DNA of 64,000 bases from contig JAWZSP010000001.1 of NCBI GenBank assembly GCA_034401135.1, positions 5,952,001 through 6,016,000 on the forward strand. Direction: 5' to 3'. Position numbers and translations under genes: made by a program. This DNA is from Volutella citrinella (Eukaryota; Ascomycota; Sordariomycetes; Hypocreales; Nectriaceae). Positions within the stretch are counted from its first letter, which is position 1; every line of letters starts with the position of its first letter. This document shows, one piece after another, positions 1 to 10,123 of the stretch. The notes under the pieces were generated by a model. The model saw nothing but the letters and a program-made list of their open reading frames with translations. It was not told the origin of the DNA and did no database searches.

Positions 1-1270
1 GGACGGCGGAGTAAGGCTGGGTCGGTCTAGGCGAGTCCCAGGGCCGACGACGATCCAATCACGCCGCCGGGCCGCGCAGGGATCCACGGCAGGTCTGGGG
101 TCGCAAAGAGGCAGTGTCTGCGTCCGCACCGACTAGCTTGCTAGCTTTCGGCTGTGGAAGCCAGGATGTCCGTCTTTTGGGGCCGGTCTGTGCCACTATG
201 GCACTGGCCAGTACCGACCGACCTGGCAGGCATTGCCAGTTCTGCTGGCAAAACACCGTCAAGTTTGTCTCGGACCAAGTTGAGGAGGAGGAGAAGGCAT
301 TGGCAGCTCCGACAGCCGGCGAGGGAAAATGTCCCGGCACTGAATCAGAAACTGGGGCTCGGGTCTTCGACTTTCTGTATCGTGCGTCTGTGTGTACATC
401 TGCACCAGCCATCGACCACTACTCGTATCCAGGCAGAGGCGGAGGTGTGGTGCTCAGCACAAAAGCCAAGGACGTTCCGGCATAAGCTGACGGTGGCATC
501 CCGCTAGCCACCTCATGTCGCACTCCTCTTGCTGGTAATTACGGCATCCCCGCTCAGTTGCCCTCCTGATCCATGCTGCCGAGCCTTGGGCGTGGCCGGT
601 TATTGGCAAACCTGCATCTCGTATGCAGGCTTGGTCCGCTTGGGACCCAGTATCCATGGGAGAGAGGTGTGCCTACAGAGTATGTGCGACGTCCACACAC
701 CGACGTGGGTGTGGGCTCTGGAGGCTTGGACTGCTGTAATAAGCCCAAGCAGCCGGCCTCAGCCTACGAAACCAAGCCTGGATGGGATCCATGGGGTGGG
801 CGCCCAGCCAGCTAGGATGCAGCAACAAAGACGCTGCCACCCTCGACCTCGCCGCCGCCGACGCCTCCACCCACCTGGTCGCGGAGCGGAAGCGTGGAGC
901 TGGGAGGAAAGACGCCTGGGCCCTCCATGGGCTCCGGGGGTGTGCTGGACGACCCAGCCCTGTGCTGTGGTTATTAATGCTCATCCTGCTTAGTGCAGGT
1001 GTAAGCTGCTCTCCATGAACAAAAAAGCTGCAGGCCCTCGACTTCGCCGACCCTGCGATTTGGTTCCTGATCTTCCCGCTGCTGCCCACTCGACCCCCAT
1101 CCCTCCTCGCAACTATCTGCCTACTCATCCGCTCCCTGGCCCCTGAGCAAGTCTTGCCCGACCAAGAGACGACTCCAGGACAGTAGAGGCCTCAGCAGAT
1201 AGAAGACGCCGAAGAGTAAGCAGAACCCACACAGCAGACGCCGACACCGACACGCTATCCGTCGCCCACC
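1..1270. other. Intergenic / upstream of the first gene
   Basis: No convincing gene. Short open frames on both strands overlap each other and show no recognisable domain. The final 100 or so bases before the ATG at 1271 probably hold the promoter and 5' leader of the next gene, but I see no clear TATA element. Confidence 0.5.
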
Positions 1271-2369
1271 ATGTCGAATTCCAATTCAAGCGCCTTCCAG
1301 CATTTTGGCCTGTCGTGCCCCAGCGGCGGTGACTTTTACATTTGCGAGGACACCAAGACCAAGTTCGTCGGCTGCTGCACCAGCAACCCTTGCCAGAACG
1401 ATGGCACCTGTAAACAGGACGACCTGCGATACTCAACGTTCAAGGCCGACACGTACGCGGACCTGCCTACCCAGGACTGCGACGACTCCCGTGGCATCGA
1501 TATTTGGTACACCTGCAAGTTCGCCAACCCTCCTTTCATGGGCTGCTGCTCCGAGAATGCCTGTGGTGAGAACGGATGCTCTCGCGCTGCCCTGCGCCCC
1601 GCCAAGCTGTCGAGCCGCGAGGACAACGCCCTCAATTTCCTCAAGCCCAACACCAACGCGAAACCCTCAAGCTCTAGCACACCCCCCAACGACAACAAAA
1701 ACAACGACGGCGGCTTGAGCACCGGCGCCGTGGCCGGCATCGCCGTGGCCGCGACTGTCGCTGGCCTCCTCGTCCTGGCGTTCCTCGCTTGGCGCTTCTG
1801 GTGGCTGCCCAGGAAGAAGGCTCAGCACCAGCCTCTGACCCCGTCCATGAACCAACCCGACACTCCCGGCACCTACAACAGCAGCTTTGCTCCCCACAGC
1901 CACGGGCAATCGCCGATGAGCGGCTACCAACGTGAGTATTTAATCTCTTTCGCTTTTTTTTATCGATGCATCGGGTCGTCTTTTCCATTTCAACTCAACT
2001 GAGAGCTCCGTGGTGCCATTTGCACTATTTCATATAAGCTTAAAAAATAATGATCACGGCTGACTTGAAACAGAATCGTTCGCCTCCACTCCCACCGCCG
2101 CCGGCCACTATCCAAGCGGCGCTACTGGCGACATGTACAATAAGTACTCGCCCTCCCAGCCGTCGCCTGCCATGTACTCGGACCACCAGTACCAGCAGCA
2201 GACGCCCCAGGCCTACAACCAGGTCTCCTACGTGCATGAGATGGACGGCACCCAGACCGCTCCCCAGGAGATGAGCGCCGGCTACGACACCGAGGGACAG
2301 TCCCGAGTGCATCCCAGGCAGGACCACATCGACGTCTCCCGAGAGGGCGACGTGCCGAAATACAAATAA
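1271..2369 (+). CDS. Cys-rich single-pass membrane protein, two CGCC-type repeats
   Basis: Two exons, 1271-1931 and 2074-2369, joined across a 142-base intron (GTGAGT donor, CAG acceptor, split codon restoring Gln); 318 residues. No classical N-terminal signal peptide is seen. The extracellular-like part has two similar cysteine units (about residues 16-41 and 82-98), each with a C-x-n-F-[VM]-G-C-C-x3-[PA]-C core. A Ser/Asn/Pro-rich stalk leads to one membrane segment at about 151-176, then a basic stop-transfer stretch (LPRKK). The cytoplasmic tail is rich in Pro, Gln, Ser and Tyr and is partly encoded by exon 2. The architecture suggests a cell-surface or wall-sensor-like protein with the N-terminus outside (inference). 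I know of similar Cys/TM proteins in filamentous fungi but cannot assign a function. The start is the first in-frame ATG, in an ACC ATG context. Confidence 0.8.
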
Positions 2370-5300
2370 TGCACAGGATTTTCTTAGCGACTTGTGCCTT
2401 CGCAAGGCAAGGAAGCGACGAGGGGGTTTTACGGCATGCCACGGCGTTTGCAGAGGGCTTTTCTTTCGACTATCTATACGGCAAGACAAGGTGTCGGGTG
2501 CTGGGGATTTCTTTTCTGCGCACTATGCTCTTTGTTGATTCTTGCGAAATCACATCCCCGCCTGGATTTCTTTTTTATATTATTTCCCAAACTTCTCGAT
2601 GGTTTGGCTGTTCGAAGGGTGCGGGTGCTTCTTGTTATTTAAAAGGGGGATACCACGCGGGCGCGGTCAAAAGAGACCCGTTCCGCGAAGCACTCAAAGA
2701 CGAGAGACGGATGAATAGGACAGCTATGATGGGCACTCCTTTCATTGGCATGGAGGACGATTGAGGGGGCCTCCGACCACACCAAATACTAATCCAAAAC
2801 ATATTTCACCTCGCCTAACGCATGCAAATCGAGCAGAAGTGTCAGTGAGACGTGCAGCTTGGCTCACTCTGACAGTGTGACTGGGGCAAATGGCTCCTTT
2901 GTCCTTGCAAGGGCACTCGGAGAAAGTGCATGTTGTACTGGCATCTGCGGGCCAGTCGTCATAACGTCCATCGACATCCAAGCCCGTCAGCTTGCGTCAG
3001 CTGGCCATTTGCCTATGGTGTGCTTCACATCAGCCGGTCGGGGATGGACAGCTCAGTGGGTGGACAGCGGGCAGACAGTGGGCAGTCTCTCAGTTCTTGA
3101 CCGAATTTAATAGCGCAGAGCTTCAAGCCCGTGCATCGAGCCAGTGAAGTGAATGCCCGCCCATGGTCGCAGGTGGCGGCAGGTCGAGCACCGGACCCTT
3201 TCGGTGCATGCCCCCGGCCAATGGAGCCTCTTCTCTGTCCTGATCGTCAAGCAGGGCCAAGTGCCTGCGTTGTGATTGGGGGCTAGGCCAAGACACACAG
3301 CCCGTGTGCCCAGCTTGCCAGCCAAGCCAGCCACCACCACGCCCATTGTGCACTGGGCAGGTCTGGAACTGCCTGACGTCGGTGGTTCACTAGTTGCAGG
3401 AGCACCAGGCCCTTTTTGGGAGAGACGGCACGGCTTTAAGGACGCCTATCGAGACAATCCAACAGCAGGCTGTCACAGGCAGCGACAAAAACCGCATGTG
3501 GTAAGGATAGTATCCCATCCTCCCAGAATGCAGCTGAGCCGTGCGCGTGCCTGTCAAATTGTGTTCGCGACAAGAGACGCAAGTTGGTCCTGGGTTGCAC
3601 ACCACTGGTTGCTGGGCCTGGGGCATGTGCAGCATGCGGCGGAGTGGTTTGATCTATTTATGGTCACGATAGTCCTTGCATTTTCGAGTAAGGTGCGGAC
3701 CAGGTGCACAAACAAACCTGTTCTCCAGCGAGGCTCAGCCACAAGCGTCAACGAGTCAATTCCAGTGCTAAACTTGCTCAGTTTTCTCCCTCTGTCCGGA
3801 TTATAGGGCGGATTGTGGTTCTCTTGTTGATCTCGGTTTGCCCAGCTTCCGAGCTCTCGGGTCCAACTCCGCAGATCTCGCGCGCCTCTTCCAATAGCCT
3901 TGCGTTGGGCACTACTGTCGGCAACTCCCTCCAATGGGGGAGCTAGGGGAATCTAGATCTGCGATAAGGAAGCATAGCCGGCAAAGACAACGCTTCAACC
4001 TGTACCCTGAAGGACAATAAAGTTTGGTGAGGCCTCGTGGCTCTTGTTCTGGATCGAGTTGCGATTGCCAGTCGGCTGTTTCAGATCATCAAAACGACTC
4101 TGGGGCGGAGAACAAAGTAGAGAGCCATCTGGCTAGACGAGATAAAAGGGCTTTTTTGGAAGCACTTCCGAAGCAGAGCGGGCATTGGACTACTGAGTCT
4201 TGCCGGTTGATACCACGTACAGGCCACAAGCATCACAAATATTGAATCGTGACTTGCTCCACTCATCCTGTTGACGTTCCTCTACATTTTAAATTATATA
4301 GGATTCATAATAAAGTAAACCTAATACTATACTTGCCTAATCTGCACCTAAACTGACCTACATCTGCTAGTAGCGACGCTGAATTGCAGTTGTAGCACTA
4401 TTAGCATCCTTGCGGGAGACGGAGCGATTTATCATTTGATATGCTTGTGGCCTGTAATCTGACCTGCATGGGCTGGATGTTCGGGAGCTACATTGATTGA
4501 GTAGCAGATCGACCCGGACTTCGCTTCGTGACGCCCTGCACTTCGAGGCTGTCGAGCAGAAGCTTGAAGCTGCGACCTTGCCAATGAGGTAACAATTATC
4601 GACGAGAGTGATTGGGAAGTCACGGCTTCTATTCGTAACGGAGGGTATTTTTCTGTGCACAGCCTATGAAACCCGTCGCTGTGTCGCTGTTCACAAGCTC
4701 ACACCTTGGCTCGTGGTGTGCGCCCTGGAGCAAGGACTATGGATGCGGAAACTTGGCACTATTTTTTTTTTTTTGCGATACTTGCGATTTCCGCTCCCAT
4801 TCGTTCGATGCCTTTCAAGGCCAAGCATGAAATCTGGGGGGGGGGGGGGGGGGGGGGTAAGCGCGAGTTTGGCAGAGATGGAAGATGAACCTGACTGGAT
4901 TTCTGCGAGGGGGTGAGGTCGAGAGCTCGGGATACATCGCATTTTTCCGGCGTCAGGGAATGATTCCAAGATCCAGCTCCCACCTGAGACGAGCCTACTT
5001 TGTTGACATTGTTGGAAAGACACGGATAGTCCCCAGGGCCTCTCGCGGCCTCTCAGAGACTGGGTAGGTACTAAATCTCGCCCAGAAAGACTCCTCCAGG
5101 TTCTCAACTCACATCAATTGCATTCCGGAGTTCTGGTTCCCAAATATGCCATGTTGTGCAGCGGTTCCTGGAACGATGAATGGGTCTGCGGACAGAACGC
5201 GGATAATCAAGCGCATTGGCGCCGGCGGCTACGACGAAGGAAGGTCAATCTTTCCCTATTGAGAGGGACATCTCGTGGCTACCATGAGAAATTCGGATTA

Positions 5301-7343
5301 GGAGGGGGTTCACCATCAAAATTGAACAGAGATGAGAAAGCCAGGTTGCTGGTTCGGGGGAGTCAAGGCAGGCGCCGTTTGAGCAGCAGGACCTGCCTCA
5401 ATGCCTCCTTCCACCCGTGCCCCCGCAACTTCCGAGTCCTTTCACGCCATGATCTCGTTCGTTCCATTTTGCAGATTTGCTCTTTTCCGGTTCCCCTCTG
5501 ACTCTCGTCTCTCGTCTCAGCATCGGGAAGAAGCCACCAGCACCAACCCCGAACGCCGAGCATCCCGCCACGGCATTGTTTTTTCTTGTCTCTTCCACTA
5601 CATTGCAGCTGCGGTTTCATCTTGCCGCAATTGACGACTTCGATCCGATCCAACCGTGCCGGAATACGGCCAGCGGGCGGCCGACCGATTCCTGATCATG
5701 CACGAGGCCCTTTGCATCAACGACCAGGGAGAACCGTGCCAAGCGATTGATAACTTCCCTTGGATACTAGTAGGTATGGGATGCGATCGAGCTCCAGCGA
5801 CCCTCACTTGCGAAACTTTGCGGTGGGGTGCCGCAAAGTGCTTTACGATCCGGCAAATCGGCATGTCGGGTCCAACGGCAGACACGGCGCTGCTCCTACC
5901 ATCTACATGTTGAGTGTGACGCTAGTATTTGGGTGCAGCTTCCAGGTCAAGCACTGGGGGGAGTTCTGCATAGATGAATACTCTTCTTCATCTAGCCGCT
6001 GATGGCAAACGAGGAAGACATTGGCGGTCAGGGACTTAACCAAGCTCCACCATGACGTTGGGAGAGTGAAACAGCACAGCCAGTGATAACGTGACATACG
6101 AGAATCGAGTGAAAACGGCGCTTGCAGAGCTAATCGGAAACAGCGACACACGCCCGAGGGCCAATTGGCGAGGTTGCTGCCGTCGCCTCACCCGTTCGTC
6201 TCTAAAGATATCAGTCGTCGATCCAGCAACCCCTGCTACTCGGGGCTCCGCGGAATTCGTGTATGCCCAGTGGTGGGAACGGGTCCAGGCTTGGCATGTC
6301 TTGGCACAGACTTGCAGCAAGAAAACCAATTTGATGAGATGGAGGACTAGCATTTATCTCCGCGACATTGCCGACGCAGTACCAGCCCATGCCGACTTTC
6401 CGAGAGGTTGGGACGCCAGAGCTGGCCAGTGCAGGCCGGAGCAGGACGCCGAGCAAGGGCAATCAAGGGGACAGAAGTTGAGTCAGGCCCGTCTAGCATG
6501 AAGCGCTGCAGATCAGCATCTCCGGGGAGGTCCTCGCGCAGAAAGAGCCCATGCGAGATCGTCTCTCCAAGCCTGCCGACTGGACGTCTTGACATATGCG
6601 CCAAGCGGCTCGAGCCGCCACGACTCAGATCCAACGTGGCCTGGGGGGCATCGGACTCTTGGAGGCACCGGCTTGGGTTCAACTGGCATTGCTGCGCAAA
6701 AACGCCAAGCCTCGTGGGGCAAGGATCCGTAGTGGCGGCTCGACTCGAACCACATATCCGTTTGTGGTGTCTTTCTTTCTTCTCGGCCGGGCTGTAGCCG
6801 CTGCTTTCTGTTACCACCCGCCGTCTTGGTTTCCATCATCCCCATCCGTCCTTTCCTTCCGACTCGCCATCGCCACACACGACGACGACGGCGACGACGA
6901 CGCGCAGCAGGGCAGAGACGGCCAGATCAGGGCAGGGCAGGCGATTGTCAGTATGAATATTGTCTGCTCCTTCCCGGCCCGGTGTAATGCGAAAATAATC
7001 CGACAATTGCAAATCGCGAATTGCGGCAGAGAGATCCCCGGTCCTTCCCAACTCTGATCGTGTCACGGGTCGCCTTTTGGTCGCTCATCCAGCTCGTCAC
7101 CATCCACCAGCTTCACTCGATTCCAAAACCAACCACGCACACCCGCGCCCCATTCCCAGACGACCCGCCCGACTTCTATTTATCCTTCCGTCTGCCCGCT
7201 CTTCGCCCTCGACAGAGGCCTTGGCCGCCTCGCGGGGCTCCCATTTCCTCCGCCACAAACGTCAACAGCACCTCCACACCTGCCTCAGCTCAGCCGCAGA
7301 CGCAGCGCAAGTTAGTCCTTGGCCGCCGCCTGCCGCCGCCGCC
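2370..7343. other. Gene-poor stretch of 5 kb
   Basis: No gene that I can support. Open frames here are short, overlap on several frames and have composition unlike protein. Contains a 13-T run at 4762-4774 and a 22-G run at 4836-4857. The last 300 bases (about 7050-7340) are pyrimidine-rich and probably form the promoter and leader of the gene at 7344. Confidence 0.5.
4836..4857 (+). repeat. Homopolymer G tract (22 G)
   Basis: An uninterrupted run of 22 G bases, 61 bases downstream of a run of 13 T (4762-4774). It lies in gene-free DNA. G runs of this length can form quadruplexes and are prone to slippage and to sequencing length errors. Confidence 0.9.
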
Positions 7344-8191
7344 ATGAAGGTCATTGTCACGGGCGCAACCGGCACGGTCGGCCGGTGCATCGTAAAGGAT
7401 TGTCTCGCAGATTCCCGCATCACAAAGGTCGTCATCCTCACCCGCAAGGCCGTCTCAATGGACATTGAGAGCCACCCCAAGGCCGAGGTCGTCATGCACC
7501 AAGACTTTTCTCGCTACTCAGAGGAACTGCTGAACAGGCTCCAGGGGTCTTCAGCCTGCTTATGGTAGGGCTTGCCTTTTTTTTTCCCCTCGCAGCGTCT
7601 GCACTTCCCATGCCCGGACCAACTTTCGGCGGGGTTCCTGTGTCCAGTGCTGTTGTTGCCAAACCTTAAGCTCCAATGCATTGCGTCACACAGAAGCGTC
7701 ACACAGAAGCTGACCACTGTAGGGCTATTGGTGGGCGCGTCGACCAGTTTCAGGATGATAAGCAGCTCCTTCACAGGGTCATGGTCGAGTTTCCCATTGC
7801 TGCCGCCAACATAATGTGTGAACGTCTTGCGCCGCGAGGCCCGACGGAAGCCAGGTTCAATTTTGTTTTTTGCAGCAACAAGGACGCCATCGAGCGCCAC
7901 GGCCCCAAAGCGCTCGCCTTCCTCGGAGATTCTCGACGCCAAAGGGGCGAGGCTGAGAAGGGCCTCTGCGATATTGCCGAAGCCCACGCCGATACTTTCA
8001 AGGTCTACATCCTACGACCCAACGGCATCGTAGCCAAGGAGGCGCCGCAAAAGAAGAAGCGGCTCGGGGGGCTTGGCTCTTCCAGTAGTCCTGGCGTCGA
8101 GGCGGCGCATCTCGCCAGAGCTGCCGTAAAGGTGGCATGCGAGGGGTGGAAAGAGAGGGTCCTGGACAACGACACTCTGCTGAAGATTTAA
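7344..8191 (+). CDS. NmrA-like / atypical short-chain NAD(P)-binding protein
   Basis: Two exons, 7344-7564 and 7723-8191, with a 158-base intron splitting a Trp codon; 229 residues. It starts with a Rossmann beta-strand and the dinucleotide-binding loop GATGTVG at residues 7-13. It aligns by eye with the gene at 33313 from the N-terminus (GATG-VG, HQDFS, then LW/VW-A-I/L-G) through the second exon, which confirms the splice. The usual short-chain dehydrogenase Tyr-x3-Lys pair is not visible; the equivalent stretch reads FLGDSRRQRGEAEKG. The likely role is an NAD(P)-binding oxidoreductase or regulatory NmrA/HIM1-type protein of the cytosol (inference). The start is the first ATG after a CG-rich leader. 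Next to the paralogue this copy is shorter and lacks the C-terminal 'GSSWVVEN' region, so it may be diverged or partly degenerate. Confidence 0.72.
7683..7708 (+). repeat. 13-base tandem duplication inside the intron
   Basis: Two exact copies of a 13-base unit (beginning GCGTCACACAG) sit back to back just before the acceptor of the 7344 gene intron. Each copy contains an ACACAG that could serve as a cryptic acceptor; the reading frame favours the TAG at 7720-7722. Confidence 0.85.
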
Positions 8192-9012
8192 AGTTTGGGA
8201 CGTGGACGCATTTGCACCATGAGCGACGGAGTTCGTGTGTTCTGGGAAACATCGTCTGGAGTTTGCGGAGTAGCCATGGCCTACGTTGGAGAAAAAAGCA
8301 TTGATTGGAAGCATGAGAGAGTATTGCCTAGCCATCCGATTTGAGTTCGAAGAGGGTCACATCGGCCCCGTATAACCTTGCACGTAGCCAACTGCCGACT
8401 GGCTTTTGGTTATCAGGCACACACGCGCGCACCTCGATTTGCATCTTTACTTGAGCTGTCTTGCCGCATGAAACTGGAGCCCAGGGGAGCCAGGATTCCT
8501 GCTGATGAATTAAACTAGCCGCGTGCCGGTGCAGTATCGATCATGTTGATCTGCTAATTCCCGTCCCAGTCTGTGTCCATTTCCGTACCAACAACTTCCG
8601 TACCAACAACCCGCGGCACGGCATCTCGATGGAGCCGATAGTTCCTGGCCACCATTCGAGGCCAAAGCAAGAGAAACGAGCCCGCTTTGGACATCAAGGG
8701 CCCGACGACTAGAGAAGTAACCTCGCCACTCAGTGCACAGCCCAGTCGGTCGCGTTTCATTGACAGTAGGCCGATGTGAAAACCTGTGAGAACCAAAACA
8801 TGGATTGGTGAATGCAATACGACCCTGGATATGGCAGCTGACCCAATGTATGCGTGGGCTGGATGTCAATCAAGCTGTGCATATGCATAGACATTGGATC
8901 TGGCGGGTCCCCTGACATCAAGGCTGGTCAGGGCACTACAACAGGACGTCCACTTCACGATGGACATGCTCCAAACCATCATCTTCAATCAAGCGACTCG
9001 ATATTCCCATAG
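8192..9012. other. Intergenic
   Basis: No gene seen. It holds a perfect 15-base tandem duplication at 8581-8610. Confidence 0.5.
8581..8610 (+). repeat. 15-base tandem duplication
   Basis: Two exact adjacent copies of TTCCGTACCAACAAC in otherwise featureless intergenic DNA. Confidence 0.9.
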
Positions 9013-9479
9013 CCGTCTTCCCGACAGTCAACTTCGCCCACGCCATCATCACCAGCTAGCCCCAGCTCGCCGGAAGCCCTATTCACGACCGCAGCGCCGG
9101 CGGCAGATCCCATGCAGAAGCTCCAGGAGGAAGTCGACCAGAACAGAGAAGGGCTCGGGGCACTGATCGCCTTTTTACAAGCCAATGCCGTTCTCGTCGC
9201 CCTCGCCATCATCACCATCTATGACATTGTATCCCAGAGGCGGATTGCGCGCCGGGAAGATGCGGGCATGTAACGCCCGGCGGTGGGCATCCGGACGCTG
9301 ATGATACGAAGACCCCGGAGACGAGCGATGAGCCAGCGGAAGAGATGCCAACGGAGCAATATTTGTCAAGGCCGCTGGCTGTTCATCTCACGGGTGGCCA
9401 CTCGACGCCCGGCCATATGAGGGAAACATACTGCATTGGAATCCTCGACGCGCTACGTGGAGGCAAATGGGGGGGTTAG
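9013..9479 (+). pseudogene. Small single-pass membrane protein, frameshifted copy
   Basis: An open frame from 9013 encodes a Pro/Ser/Thr-rich stretch, a short heptad-like segment and one hydrophobic segment followed by IVSQRRIARRED. The first ATG in this frame is at 9112, giving only 53 residues to the TAA at 9271-9273. Immediately after, in the frame shifted by one base, 9276-9479 reads as acidic, protein-like sequence containing TKTPETSDEPAEE. The ORF at 9746 has the same order of elements in one frame: membrane segment, VVSQRRRR, then CKTPETDG. I therefore read this as one gene broken by a one-base frameshift, or containing a sequence error. An upstream exon may exist. I do not recognise the family, and function is unknown. 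Confidence 0.35.
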
Positions 9480-9571
9480 ATGATGCGCAGCTGAAGCATA
9501 ACGGCAGCCAACAAGCTTGCAGTATGCTTCAAAGTTGAGGCATTCTTCTGCCTCTCGATTATCTGGCCTTG

Positions 9572-9670
9572 TTCTTCTTCTTCTTCTTTTCTTTTCTTTT
9601 CTTTTCTTCTCTTTTCTTCTCTTTTCTTCTCTTTTCTTTCCTTTCCTTTCCTTTTCTCTCTTTCTTTCCT
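9572..9670 (+). repeat. TTTTC / TTCTC microsatellite
   Basis: About 100 bases of almost pure CT, made of TTC, TTTTC, TTCTC and TTTCC units. It separates the two related membrane-protein ORFs. Confidence 0.95.
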
Positions 9671-9745
9671 GCCCATTTTCTTGAACCAAATTTGGTTCAA
9701 AGTCGACAAGACTGACACGAGACGCCCACGTCCACGGGGGGGAAA

Positions 9746-10123
9746 ATGATTCACGCCAACAAGCACAACGCGCACAGATTGCATTCCCAACGACCCAGCG
9801 AGACACATGTGGGCTACGGCGGCCTGGTCGTCCCGATCGATCTTAAGCTCGGTACGGCGACCCATCACAGACAGTCCTGGATCCCAGCCGCTGTATACAC
9901 CCTCATCAGCTTCATTGCGGCGGGCCTGTTTGTTGTTGCGGTCATGGCAGTGGTGAGCCAGCGGAGACGGAGGGTTCGGTGCAAGACGCCGGAGACAGAT
10001 GGGTACTGCGACTCGCCCAAAGTCAAGCTTGGACAACTATGCCCTGGGGACGTGGCGCTGTCTGATCTGGAACCGCTGCTAAGATGTATGCAAATAAGCA
10101 GCCGATGCTTGCTAGGATACTGA
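9746..10123 (+). CDS. Putative small single-pass membrane protein
   Basis: An ORF of 125 residues with one strong hydrophobic segment (about residues 48-70), followed by a basic stop-transfer cluster (SQRRRRVR), then CKTPETDG and a mildly acidic tail. The membrane segment plus VSQRR plus KTPET order matches the broken ORF at 9013-9479, so the two look like diverged tandem copies. The N-terminal 45 residues are His-rich and may not be authentic; the true start could be internal or on an upstream exon. The 3' end may be spliced, since a GTATGC donor lies near residue 113. Family and role are unknown. Confidence 0.38.
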   Translation: MIHANKHNAHRLHSQRPSETHVGYGGLVVPIDLKLGTATHHRQSWIPAAVYTLISFIAAGLFVVAVMAVVSQRRRRVRCKTPETDGYCDSPKVKLGQLCPGDVALSDLEPLLRCMQISSRCLLGY

